From Phycisphaerales bacterium (GTDB taxonomy: Bacteria > Planctomycetota > Phycisphaerae > Phycisphaerales > SM1A02): 64,000 bases of DNA. The position numbers were made by a program, and so were the translations under genes. The notes under the pieces are model-generated. The model was not told the DNA's origin and ran no database searches. It saw only the letters and a program-made list of their open reading frames with translations. Position 1 is the stretch's first letter. Each line of letters opens with the position of its first letter. The stretch is taken from NCBI GenBank assembly GCA_022446905.1, contig JAKVBT010000006.1, positions 161,782 through 225,781 of the forward strand. The letters run 5' to 3'. Below are positions 55,891 through 64,000 of this stretch, piece after piece.

Positions 55891-58706
55891 ATCGCACCCT
55901 GTGCGTGATTGACGGTTACTCGCAGTTTTTTCGGGCGTATTACGCGCGACGGCCGTATCAGAGTTCTTCGGTGACGCGCGAGCCCACCAAGCTTGTGGCC
56001 GGCTTCTTTGACATATTGATCAATCTATTGGAGTCACGCACGCCGACGTACTTGGCTGTTGCATTGGATGTCTCAGGTGATACTGGCACCTTTCGCAGTG
56101 AGATCGATCCAGAATACAAGGCCAATCGTGAACAGGCTCCTGATGACTTTGGTCCCCAGGTTGACCGCTGCCTGCAGTTGATCGAGGCCATGGGGATTCC
56201 GCTGCTTGGTGTTCAAGGGGCTGAAGCTGATGATGTGATCGCAACCCTGGCACGCCGATTTGAGGCAGAGGACCCGGAACTCGAAGTGACGGTCATCTCT
56301 GCAGACAAAGACCTTGCGCAGATTATCAATCCGCGCACTGTCATCTATGACCCGCAACGCGATGCCATCCGCAGCCCCTCCGATATCTTCAAGACCGAAG
56401 GAGTCGAGGCGCGGCATGTCGTGGACATCCTGTCGCTGATGGGGGACACGGTTGACAATATTCCTGGCATCCCAGGCATTGGACCTAAGACAGCTGCAAA
56501 GTTGATTTTGCAGTATGAGACCATCGAGGGTGTATATGAACACTTTGATGAAATCAAAGGCAAACGGCGCGAGAACTTAGAGGGGCAGGAAGAACGACTC
56601 TTACAGAATCGGTCTTTGGTGCAACTGCGTGATGATCTGGACTTCGCCTTTGATCTCGATGATGCACGGGTTGATTTGGCGAATCTTCCCGTCGCCGACG
56701 TAGCTCCACTGCTGGCCGAACTTGATTTTCGTCGCGCTCCAGCGAGGCTGGCTGGACTGGTAGCCACAGCTCGGGCTGCCGATGGTGATGAGGTTGGTGC
56801 ATTGGCTGCCGATGCGGGAACGCTCTGGGCCGACCACGATGCCGATGGGCAGGTGCGGCCGGCAGATCCTGACGCCGAGTACATCGGTGTCTACGATGGC
56901 GAGGCGCTGGCTGAAGTGGTTGCACAGATTCGAACTGCTGGTCGTTGCAGTGTGGATGTCGAAACTACCGGCCTCGATCCCATGCAGTGCCAATTGTGTG
57001 GCGTTTCAATTGCGGTGCAGGCGGGGCATGCCTGGTACATACCCACTCGATCACCTGAGCCAGAGAGGCATCTTGATGAGCCAGCAGTCCTCAAGGGACT
57101 ACGGCCGGTGCTTGAGGATGAGTCCATCGTCAAGATCGCTCACAACGCCAAATTTGATCTCAACGTTCTGCGTTCTGCAGGAGTGCAAGTACGCGGGCAA
57201 GTCCTTGACACCATGGTCGCTTCCTATGTGGCCGACGCGACTCGCTCCAGCCACAGGATGGATGCATTGGCGCTGGGCGAGTTAGGACTGCATTGCATTC
57301 CCATTTCCAGTCTGATTGGAACAGGCAAACAGCAGCGGTCATTTGACACAGTGGCGTTGGAAAAGGCAGTCCCCTATGCCGCAGAGGATGCAGACATCAC
57401 ACTTCGCCTTTGGGACGCATTGATGCCAGCTGTCAATGCCGCAGGATTGGCTGATTTGCTGACCGACATTGAACTTCCGCTCATGGGTGTACTTGCGGAC
57501 ATGGAATTTGCTGGAGTCGCCATCGATCCAGATGAGTTAGATCATCAGCGATTGGCTCTTTCGGGTCGGCTGAATCAATTGCGAGAGCGCATTGCTGAAT
57601 CAGCACCAGGTCCCTTGAATCCAGATTCTCCAAAGCAACTTGCTGCGGCGCTGTTCAATGACCCAACAGCAGATCCCCCTGGCTTGGGATTGGCTCCGAT
57701 CAAGCGGCGAAAGACTGGTCCAAGCACAGACATGGAAGTGCTTGAAAAACTAGAAGCCAATCCAGAGGTTGAGACACCGCTGCCTGGTTTGATGTTGGAG
57801 TACCGCCAGCTCTCCAAATTAGTCAATACCTATCTCGTGTCGCTCAAGGAGTGCATTAATCCAAATACCCATCGCGTGCATGCCTCGTTTAATCAGACCG
57901 TCACAGCCACTGGTCGACTCAGCAGCAGTGATCCAAATCTTCAGAACATTCCAATTCGTTCTGATGCGGGGCGTGAGATTCGCAAGGCTTTTGTTGCACC
58001 GGCAGATGGCGTCCTGATCACGGCGGACTACTCACAGGTGGAACTGCGCTTGCTGGCGCATCTGAGCGGCGATGAGGCATTGCAGGCCGCCTTTCATGCG
58101 GGCGAGGATATTCATCGGGCTGTAGCTGCGGAGGTCTTTTCGGTTCCTGTGAGCGAAGTGACGTCGACGCAGCGTGGCGCTGCCAAGATGGTCAACTTTG
58201 GCATCGTGTATGGGATCACGCCCTATGGCCTGGCTCGACGTCTCGGCGATGGCACGGATGTCGGTCGCGCAGCGGCGATCATCTCTGACTACAAGGCACG
58301 CTTTCGCGGCATTGATTCTTTCTTACAGTCTTGTATTGATCAGGCCGCAGAGCACGGTTGGGTTGAAACGCTTAGTGGCCGTCGTCGCACCATTCCAGAA
58401 ATCGACTCCAATGACCGTCAGCGACAGATGCTCGCAGAGCGCTTGGCAATTAATTCGGTCGTGCAGGGAACAGCAGCAGATCTGATCAAGATCGCGATGG
58501 TCAATCTGCATCAGTCACTGGCCACGATGCATGATCAGGCGCGATTGGTGCTGCAGGTCCATGATGAATTGGTGGTGGAGTGTTCTGCATCAGTGGCTGC
58601 GTCAGTACGCGATACTTTGGTGTCGTGCATGGAGGGTGCAATGACCCTCGATGTTCCACTGACGGTGGATGTATCAACGTCGACATCTTGGTACGACGCC
58701 AAGTAA
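55887..58706 (+). CDS. polA: DNA polymerase I
   Basis: 939 residues with all three domains: 5'-3' exonuclease (~1-290; YKANREQAPDDF, EADDVIATLA, GIPGIGPKTAAKLI), 3'-5' exonuclease with intact proofreading residues (Asp357 and Glu359 in VDVETTGLD; HNAKFDLNVL; YAAEDADITL), and polymerase (~600-939; SSSDPNLQNIPIR, DYSQVELRLLAHLS, RGAAKMVNFGIVYG, QVHDELVVE). Acts in repair and Okazaki fragment processing. Start overlaps the GlmU-like gene by four bases. Confidence 0.97.
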   Translation: MNRTLCVIDGYSQFFRAYYARRPYQSSSVTREPTKLVAGFFDILINLLESRTPTYLAVALDVSGDTGTFRSEIDPEYKANREQAPDDFGPQVDRCLQLIEAMGIPLLGVQGAEADDVIATLARRFEAEDPELEVTVISADKDLAQIINPRTVIYDPQRDAIRSPSDIFKTEGVEARHVVDILSLMGDTVDNIPGIPGIGPKTAAKLILQYETIEGVYEHFDEIKGKRRENLEGQEERLLQNRSLVQLRDDLDFAFDLDDARVDLANLPVADVAPLLAELDFRRAPARLAGLVATARAADGDEVGALAADAGTLWADHDADGQVRPADPDAEYIGVYDGEALAEVVAQIRTAGRCSVDVETTGLDPMQCQLCGVSIAVQAGHAWYIPTRSPEPERHLDEPAVLKGLRPVLEDESIVKIAHNAKFDLNVLRSAGVQVRGQVLDTMVASYVADATRSSHRMDALALGELGLHCIPISSLIGTGKQQRSFDTVALEKAVPYAAEDADITLRLWDALMPAVNAAGLADLLTDIELPLMGVLADMEFAGVAIDPDELDHQRLALSGRLNQLRERIAESAPGPLNPDSPKQLAAALFNDPTADPPGLGLAPIKRRKTGPSTDMEVLEKLEANPEVETPLPGLMLEYRQLSKLVNTYLVSLKECINPNTHRVHASFNQTVTATGRLSSSDPNLQNIPIRSDAGREIRKAFVAPADGVLITADYSQVELRLLAHLSGDEALQAAFHAGEDIHRAVAAEVFSVPVSEVTSTQRGAAKMVNFGIVYGITPYGLARRLGDGTDVGRAAAIISDYKARFRGIDSFLQSCIDQAAEHGWVETLSGRRRTIPEIDSNDRQRQMLAERLAINSVVQGTAADLIKIAMVNLHQSLATMHDQARLVLQVHDELVVECSASVAASVRDTLVSCMEGAMTLDVPLTVDVSTSTSWYDAK

Positions 58707-58728
58707 GTCTGAGTGGAGTGCAATCGAC

Positions 58729-58823
58729 CGTGTGGCCTGAAACACACGACGCTCGCCTCAGCCGAAGCCGATGACGAGCGTCTGGGTCCTTCTCCCCTCC
58801 GCAGGAGCCTGTCAGCGACGCTC
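58729..58823. terminator. Hairpin cluster in the polA - transferase gap
   Basis: The 289-base gap 58707-58995 has no supported gene. It holds CGTGTG (58729-58734) pairing with CACACG (58743-58748). GACGCTCG (58748-58755) pairs with CGAGCGTC (58775-58782), an eight-base stem. GACGCTC at 58817-58823 can pair with the same 58776-58782 strand instead. Probably ends the polA transcript; the competing partners might be regulatory. Confidence 0.35.
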
Positions 58824-58980
58824 TCTCCTTCGCCGCTGGGCCGTGCTCAACCTTCTCTTCTCTTCCAAGGGATGTCGTGCACGACTCCCACACAATGACG
58901 CGAAACGGTTTCAAAGCAAGGGAGAAAATGGTGAATTTGAAGTTCGATTCTGAACTCGGACCAAGCAACCCTCCCTCCGC

Positions 58981-58986
58981 TAGGCT
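58981..58986 (+). promoter_or_regulatory. Putative -10 box for leaderless transferase-homologue mRNA
   Basis: TAGGCT nine bases before the ATG at 58996. No Shine-Dalgarno sequence between. Confidence 0.35.
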
Positions 58987-58995
58987 CTCGGGCCT

Positions 58996-60429
58996 ATGAC
59001 ACAGGTCATTGTTGCTGCTGGTACCCGCTGTTCGGCCCAGGCTGGAGCCGATGTGGCTGCCTTGGGCGGAAATGCTGTCGATGCAGCAGTCGGAGCGACC
59101 ATTGCCTCCTGGGTGTGTGAGCCGGGGATGACGGCGATTGGGAGTGCCTTGCTCGGTCTGGTGCGGCCCGCTGGCGGGCAGCCCTATCTGGTTGATGGCC
59201 TCACCGCACAGCCAGGCCTGGGCGGCCATCAGGCCACTCCGCCGGGTGGGCATCGCATCACGATGCCCTATGGCCCTGGTGTGGAGACCGGTGTCGGGGC
59301 TGGGTCGGTTGCCGTGCCCGGAGGACCGGCTGGCGTCGAATTGCTGCAGCAAGAGTGGGGGCGGCTTTCATGGCCAGAGGTCCTCGCCCCAGCGATTGCA
59401 TTGGCCCGCGATGGGTTTGCCTATCCCTCAGTGTCAGCAAATTACCTCCCCTTCAGTGGCGAGCCGATTTATGACCTCACACCGGGCAGCCGGGCGATCT
59501 GGCGCCATCCTGATGGCCGACCTCGAACTGCCGGCGATCAGACGTGTTTGCCAGATCTCGCTGATGATCTTGAACGGCTCGCTGCGCACGGCGCTTCGGA
59601 TTTCTACACCGGTGTGCTTGCGGAGCGCATCAGCACTTGGATTGTTGAACACGGCGGGGCCATGAGTGCTGAAGATCTTGCTGCCTATGCAGTCGATGTC
59701 CGCGAACCACTCTGCTGTCAGGATGACGGATGGCACGTCGCTGCCTGTGACACCATCGGTGGTCGCTTGCTGGTTGATCTGATTGCGGGGTTCTCGGCTA
59801 TTGACTCTGCGGATGATGATGCGGCATTGCAGTTGATTGACTGTTTGGGGAAGGGCATTGAGCAGCGGGATGCCATTTTGCGACGCGCGTCCTCATCTAC
59901 GACGCAGGTCTGTGCTGTTGATGTTCATGGAAATGCCTGCAGCATCACAACCTCTACTGGATACGGTTCAGGAGTTGTTGTGCCTGGGACGGGCAGCATG
60001 CTCAACAACATGCTTGGCGAGTTAGAACTGCTTCCACATGGCCCAAACGTCCTGCAACCGGGGCAGCGTCTGCCCTCGAATATGACCCCGATGATTGCTA
60101 CACGGGAAGATGATGTGGTTGCCATTGGTGCCGCAGGCGCTGATCGAATCAGTTCCGCGATCGCGCAGACTTGGCGCGGGATGAAATCAGGTGCCATCAC
60201 CGTGAGCGAGGCGATTGGAGCGCCGCGGTGTCACTTGCGGTACAGCGAAGAAGGCCGAATCCTTGAGTATGAGCCGGGGTTTGATCCGGATGGGTTCTCT
60301 GGTAACACGCATGGATTCGATCATGCCCACATGTACTTTGGGGGTGTGCAGGCCGTGTCGCGACGATCTGGGTCGCCTCTCGATGGGGCCGGTGATCCGC
60401 GTCGAGGCGGCGCAGTGGCCTGGGCCTGA
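58996..60429 (+). CDS. Second gamma-glutamyltransferase family protein
   Basis: 477 residues, a shorter paralogue family member. GGNAVDAAVGATIASWVCEPGM, VPGGPAGVELLQQEWG and the processing region SSSTTQVCAVDVHGNACSITTSTGYGSGVVVPGTGSMLNNMLGE are recognisable. Thr302 would be the nucleophile. The usual TTHxS reads TTQVC. No signal peptide. Substrate unknown; it could act on gamma-glutamyl compounds or related amides. Monocistronic, 11 bases from the convergent secreted protein stop. Confidence 0.82.
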   Translation: MTQVIVAAGTRCSAQAGADVAALGGNAVDAAVGATIASWVCEPGMTAIGSALLGLVRPAGGQPYLVDGLTAQPGLGGHQATPPGGHRITMPYGPGVETGVGAGSVAVPGGPAGVELLQQEWGRLSWPEVLAPAIALARDGFAYPSVSANYLPFSGEPIYDLTPGSRAIWRHPDGRPRTAGDQTCLPDLADDLERLAAHGASDFYTGVLAERISTWIVEHGGAMSAEDLAAYAVDVREPLCCQDDGWHVAACDTIGGRLLVDLIAGFSAIDSADDDAALQLIDCLGKGIEQRDAILRRASSSTTQVCAVDVHGNACSITTSTGYGSGVVVPGTGSMLNNMLGELELLPHGPNVLQPGQRLPSNMTPMIATREDDVVAIGAAGADRISSAIAQTWRGMKSGAITVSEAIGAPRCHLRYSEEGRILEYEPGFDPDGFSGNTHGFDHAHMYFGGVQAVSRRSGSPLDGAGDPRRGGAVAWA

Positions 60430-60439
60430 TGGCGTTTGC

Positions 60440-63112
60440 TCAGGGGGTTGTGGGGCAATCGCCCCAGTCTTCAAGCATCAGAAGCAGGTCGGACATCTCC
60501 ACCTGGCCACTGCCATCAAGATCACAGATCGCATCTTGTTGTCCCCAATATCCCACCAAAATGACAAGGTCAGCGGTATCGACGTCAGCATCCCCATCTA
60601 CGTCCATGCATGAGGAATCACACCGAGATTGGATGGAGTTGCCGCCGCCATCAGTCCAAGTGCCTTCTGCTTGGCTCGGTCGGTTGTGGCACACACTTGT
60701 GTTGCTCAGCGTAGGCACGGGTGTGTTTTCGGCCACCAGCCCGCCGCCACCAATTGGAGAGACATTCCCAGAAATCACACAGTCATCCATCGTCATGCCA
60801 CTGGATTGTGAGAGCACGCCACCAGCGGCAACAGATGCCGTATTTGTCTGAATGGTGCACTGGGTTAGGGATGGGTTGCCTTGAAATGCGTACAGCCCTG
60901 CGCCACGCTCAGCTGTGTTGCCGGCGATCAGGCAAGAGGTCAATGTGGACGCTGTTGTTCTCAGAAGCATGCCGCCACCAACAACATCACTGTGATTGCC
61001 TTGCACAGTGCTTCCATACATTGTGAGGGAGGCTGTGTCACAGAAGACACCGCCGCCAAAGCTGAGGCTGGTGTTGTTGGAAACAACTACGTCAATCAGC
61101 ATTGGGGCTGAGGAAGCGCCGACAATGGCGAGGCCGCCCCCGGCGGTAGCTGCATTCTGAGCGATGGTGCATTGCATCATCGTGGGGCTGCTGGAGTCTT
61201 CGATTCGGAGACCGCCGCCGCTTGTCGTACAGTTGTTATTCAGAATCTGGCAGTTTTCAAAAGTCGGATTGCTGCCGCCACTGCAATGCACGCCACCGCC
61301 ATTGTTCTGGGCGATGTTTCCGGTGATCACACAATTGATGAAGGTCGGATGGCTGGCGTTGTCAATCTCAATGCCCGCACCATCTGCAGCGACGCCGCCT
61401 GTAATGGTGAATCCTTCGATGACAGTGTCGCTCGTTTCTCCAGCGGCGCAGCGAATCACACGTCGAACGCCTTGTCCATCGAACACGGTGTATTGCGGGC
61501 CTGCTGCGGAGCGAATGGTGATCCTGCGGCCAAGTGGATTAAATACATAAGCGCCGGTTCCTGTCCACGTGCCTGGGCCAACAAGAATGGTGTCACCGGA
61601 AGTAGCAGCAGCGAGGGCTTCCAGCACGGTGGCATACTGCCCTGGGACTGTCAGCGTTTGTGGAGTTGCGCATGGGTCGTCTTGACAGGTGGTGTCTGCG
61701 CCAAGCCAATCTCCCAAGCATGATGACTCCGTGACTATTGAGCAAGACTCTTGGACACAGCAGGCTCCAGTTGGCGGAGGAGCGCAGGGGTCGTCGGTGC
61801 AGGTGCTGTTCTCGCCCAGCCAGTTGCCATCACAATCGCCTTGAGTCTGCACGCTGCAGGTGAAGCCGACACAGCAGGCGCCCGTTGGGGGAGGCTCGCA
61901 TGGATCGCTGCTCTGGCAAGTGGTGCCTGCTCCGAGCCAGTTGCCATTGCAGTCTCCTGCTTGGAGTTCAAGGCAAGCGGTGCCGATGCAGCATGCCCCA
62001 TATGGGGCGCAGGGGTCATCGAAGCAGGTCGTGTCCTCGCCAAGCCATGTGCCCTCACAAAAGGACTCGCTGGTTACTACACAAGACTCAGCAATACAGC
62101 AGCCACCTGTTGGTCCACAAGGCTTGGTGAGGCAGTCGGTGGCGCCTTCGATCCACGTGCCATCGCAGGCGGAAGCTGCTGTAATCATGCACCCGCTTGG
62201 CAGACAGCATGCCCCGGGGCTGCGGAGTTCATCGGTTCGATGTTGATTGTTGAGCGCTGTCCATGCAATCATCGACTGCTGTTCAGAGGATAGAAAGTCA
62301 CGACAGGGCTTTGTTGAGTAACTCATGATGTTGGTCGTATCTGGGTCGTATGGCAGGCCAGACCCGCAGATATCCAATTCATCACCGACGTAGTCACATG
62401 TATCCCAGTCAACTACACCGCTCAGGTTGGGATCGGCAGGGGTGTCACAAAATCCGTCGCCTGCCGAGGCGCAGTTGCTGCCATCAACACATTCGCCCCC
62501 ACCCCAACCGGAATGGGTATGACGGAGGTTGAAGTAGTGGCCGACTTCGTGCGTAAAGGTTGAGTGATTTGAAACTGTTGCCGCGCAACCATTCGCTGTG
62601 GTGACGCCTTGGCAGTTTGAGCTAGGAAAGCTGGCGACGCCGCACAGGCCCTCGTACACCGGAATGAAGTAACAGTTGACGGTGTTCGGGACCGGATCGG
62701 TATTTACGATCGTGCAGAAATCTTCATACTCCGACTCCGCTAAGTCGGAATCATCATGATAGATGGTTGGTCCTTCTTGGAAAAAGATCAGCCCAGTCTG
62801 GGGCACGTTGGCATTTAAGTCCTCGATGCACTGATCGACGCGTTCTTGTGGAAGGCCCTCGGATCCGTCGTCGTAGCGAATGACATGCATGGTCATGGCC
62901 ACGAACATCAGACCACCTCGTTCAGCATTGCTGTTGAGAAAGCGGCGGGCCTGATCCCATTGGCCACTTGCAACCATTTCTTGGCGATCACGGAGACTCT
63001 CAGCAGTCTCCACAGTGCCGCACTCTGAATTCCCAGTCGCCACAGAAGGGCTCATCGATGCGCAAAGCAAAGCTGCGATTGCTCTTGTTGCCCCTTTGGA
63101 ATGCCGGCCCAT
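60440..63112 (-). CDS. Secreted M43-type metallopeptidase / Cys-rich repeat / beta-helix protein with dockerin-like tail
   Basis: 890 residues from the ATG at 63112 (GGAG ten bases upstream; an ATG at 63160 is in frame). Domains in order: signal peptide (~1-27); a peptidase with HEVGHYFNLRH (His188, Glu189, His192, His198) and Met-turn NIMSYS, as in pappalysin-type M43 enzymes (~30-295); five cysteine-rich repeats (~300-482); a right-handed parallel beta-helix (~485-840) with repeated NCxI..N...GGGL coils; and a dockerin-like calcium tail (DVDGDADVDTADLVILVGYWG, then DLDGSGQVEMSDLLLMLEDWG). Probably exported and surface- or complex-bound through the tail. Target unknown. Confidence 0.85.
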   Translation of the reverse strand: MGRHSKGATRAIAALLCASMSPSVATGNSECGTVETAESLRDRQEMVASGQWDQARRFLNSNAERGGLMFVAMTMHVIRYDDGSEGLPQERVDQCIEDLNANVPQTGLIFFQEGPTIYHDDSDLAESEYEDFCTIVNTDPVPNTVNCYFIPVYEGLCGVASFPSSNCQGVTTANGCAATVSNHSTFTHEVGHYFNLRHTHSGWGGGECVDGSNCASAGDGFCDTPADPNLSGVVDWDTCDYVGDELDICGSGLPYDPDTTNIMSYSTKPCRDFLSSEQQSMIAWTALNNQHRTDELRSPGACCLPSGCMITAASACDGTWIEGATDCLTKPCGPTGGCCIAESCVVTSESFCEGTWLGEDTTCFDDPCAPYGACCIGTACLELQAGDCNGNWLGAGTTCQSSDPCEPPPTGACCVGFTCSVQTQGDCDGNWLGENSTCTDDPCAPPPTGACCVQESCSIVTESSCLGDWLGADTTCQDDPCATPQTLTVPGQYATVLEALAAATSGDTILVGPGTWTGTGAYVFNPLGRRITIRSAAGPQYTVFDGQGVRRVIRCAAGETSDTVIEGFTITGGVAADGAGIEIDNASHPTFINCVITGNIAQNNGGGVHCSGGSNPTFENCQILNNNCTTSGGGLRIEDSSSPTMMQCTIAQNAATAGGGLAIVGASSAPMLIDVVVSNNTSLSFGGGVFCDTASLTMYGSTVQGNHSDVVGGGMLLRTTASTLTSCLIAGNTAERGAGLYAFQGNPSLTQCTIQTNTASVAAGGVLSQSSGMTMDDCVISGNVSPIGGGGLVAENTPVPTLSNTSVCHNRPSQAEGTWTDGGGNSIQSRCDSSCMDVDGDADVDTADLVILVGYWGQQDAICDLDGSGQVEMSDLLLMLEDWGDCPTTP
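60600..61655 (-). repeat. Parallel beta-helix coil repeats (protein level)
   Basis: About ten coils of ~22-28 residues, each roughly 'P.f.nC.I..N.a...GGGl', in the secreted M43-type protein. Glycine triplets (GGGV, GGGL, GGGM) mark the turns. Confidence 0.7.
61665..62215 (-). repeat. Five tandem cysteine-rich repeats (protein level)
   Basis: Five units of 36-39 residues, each of the form 'GACC....C.......C.G.WLG..TTC..DPC.P', with six cysteines and a conserved Trp. Unit 1 (CLPSGCMIT...) is the most divergent, units 3-5 the most alike, fitting stepwise duplication. Likely disulphide-bonded outside the cell. Confidence 0.85.
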
Positions 63113-63130
63113 GATGATGTGACTCCAGAT

Positions 63131-63156
63131 ATTCCCCAAGAACACTATGGGGGAAT
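63131..63156. promoter_or_regulatory. Inverted repeat in the divergent region before the secreted protein genes
   Basis: ATTCCCC (63131-63137) and GGGGAAT (63150-63156), a seven-base perfect dyad in the 133-base divergent gap, just upstream of the M43-type gene. It could be an operator or a 5' mRNA hairpin. Confidence 0.35.
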
Positions 63157-63233
63157 GCAATTTCCTTCGATTATGGTAGCACTCTCGGTCTTGGGGCTGA
63201 AGAGATCGTTGAGATAAGTGGGGTCTGATCGCC

Positions 63234-63239
63234 TACGCT
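63234..63239 (+). promoter_or_regulatory. Putative -10 box for leaderless transcript of the last gene
   Basis: TACGCT six bases before the ATG at 63246. TTGAGA (63209-63214) is a possible -35 at a wide 19-base spacing. Transcription would start at the ATG itself. Confidence 0.4.
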
Positions 63240-63245
63240 GTCTAG

Positions 63246-64000
63246 ATGCTGCAATTGCTGTTGGTCATGTTGATGGCAACGGTCGCTTCTGCGGACATCG
63301 CCAGCGATGGAAGCGTGGCTGCTGGGTGGTCACTTGGTCGGACCGGGGACACGCCAGTCATTGATGCGTGGCGGCCAGTGCTTATGCTCGACGGGGGTTT
63401 GCAGGCTGAGGCCAAAGTTACAAAGACACCAAATGGCTTCGATATCGTGTGGACGGTATCCAATCCCACAGGCACAGATGCCGCTGTGCCTGAACTGCGA
63501 CTGCCACTGATGGACCTTGGCGATGAGATTGTGGCGATGGATTTCTATCGCAGTGGGTGGCCGCAGCGACTCACACAGCGGGGGCCGCACACCAGCATGA
63601 TGGGGGTCTATCCAGGCACCTTGTATGCGCCAGTCTCAGTACTGATGACCACACGACTTGCTATTGGGATCACGGTTCAGTACCCGGTGCTGGAGTACCG
63701 ACACGAATGTGCTTTGGGCATCGAAGCGGCTGGGGAGGGGCGGTGGCAACTGCGATTGTTGCTTGGAGGGAAACTGGGAGAAGGTGTTGGCACGATCCGC
63801 CGTTCAGCCAAAGTGCCTGCGGGGCAGACACGTACCTGGACCATTACCGTGCGTGCCACCGCCGATCCAATGCGCTGGCTCGAAACGCTTGAGCCCTATC
63901 GGCAATTCTTTCGATCGACTTATGGAGGCGTGCAATACCACCGCGATGCGCGGTCAATTCGTGGCGTGATTCCTGCTTTTGGTCATCGGCAGTCAGAGGG
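63246..64000 (+). CDS. Secreted protein of unknown function, truncated by window end
   Basis: At least 251 residues, open to the window edge. Signal peptide MLQLLLVMLMATVASA with likely cleavage after ASA. The rest is predicted mostly beta-strand with many Trp and Arg (GWSLGRTGDTPVIDAWRPVLML, VWTVSNPTGTDAAVPELRLPL, WTITVRATADPMRWLETLEPYRQFF). I recognise no family; a glycoside-hydrolase-like N-terminal domain is possible but unsupported. Confidence 0.6.
   Translation, partial: MLQLLLVMLMATVASADIASDGSVAAGWSLGRTGDTPVIDAWRPVLMLDGGLQAEAKVTKTPNGFDIVWTVSNPTGTDAAVPELRLPLMDLGDEIVAMDFYRSGWPQRLTQRGPHTSMMGVYPGTLYAPVSVLMTTRLAIGITVQYPVLEYRHECALGIEAAGEGRWQLRLLLGGKLGEGVGTIRRSAKVPAGQTRTWTITVRATADPMRWLETLEPYRQFFRSTYGGVQYHRDARSIRGVIPAFGHRQSE

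Noticed and set aside
58501..59352. Open frame of 283 codons on the minus strand across the polA - transferase gap
   Set aside because: Overlaps the ends of two certain genes and the hairpin cluster; Ser/His/Thr-rich composition typical of antisense reading.

Overview
The window is a gene-dense, moderately GC-rich bacterial chromosome segment with about 50 genes, many joined by 4-base ATGA-type overlaps. No rRNA, tRNA, CRISPR array, insertion sequence or prophage was seen. It most resembles a marine planctomycete of the class Phycisphaerae. That is inferred from the secreted M43-protease/beta-helix protein ending in a dockerin-like 'DxDGD...DL...GYWG' tail, the GldA/GldFG/DUF4340 cluster, the pseudopilin-type secreted protein, and a cell-wall (mre) locus.

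Layout. 1-3885 (minus): gcvH-uvrB-purD. 4027-7935 (plus): TIM-barrel protein, cmk, plsC, Kef-type antiporter. 8003-13442: putA (minus), prmC (plus), GAF-receiver protein (minus). 13575-18522 (plus): GldA-type ATPase, fused GldF/GldG-type permease, DUF4340 protein. 18468-25768 (minus): mnmA, a gamma-glutamyltransferase homologue and a divergent RNase HII, then fusA-ribD behind their own promoter and a long structured leader. 25830-30184: fbaB (plus), P1B-type ATPase (minus), gpsA (plus). 30172-36346 (minus): ispA, dxs, thioesterase, purN, DUF502, hpf, ptsN, ptsH. 36385-38267 (plus): ExbB/TolQ-like protein and a TraB/TIKI-like protein. 38273-44124 (minus): miaA, topA, ispG, pseudopilin-like protein. 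44170-58706 (plus): pgk, thioredoxin-like protein, rpe, accD, lnt, HEAT-repeat lipoprotein, MreC-like coiled-coil protein, 58-residue membrane protein, mreB, mreC, mreD, GlmU-like protein, polA. 58996-64000: second gamma-glutamyltransferase homologue, the large secreted protease-like protein, and a truncated secreted protein.

How the genes work together. Most are housekeeping: purine synthesis (purD, purN), the MEP isoprenoid route (dxs, ispG, ispA), central carbon (fbaB, pgk, rpe, gpsA), lipid synthesis (accD, plsC) and translation (fusA, prmC, mnmA, miaA, hpf). The run from lnt to mreD looks like an envelope-morphogenesis module, in which two MreC-like proteins and a tiny membrane protein flank MreB.

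The most unusual signals are non-coding. The fusA leader (21743-22048) has a good promoter, six perfect stem-loops, mutually exclusive pairings and a 12-codon reading frame with its own Shine-Dalgarno sequence, so it looks like an attenuator. Also, at least eight genes that head transcripts have a TAnnnT box ending 6-9 bases before the start codon and no Shine-Dalgarno sequence, which suggests leaderless mRNAs.
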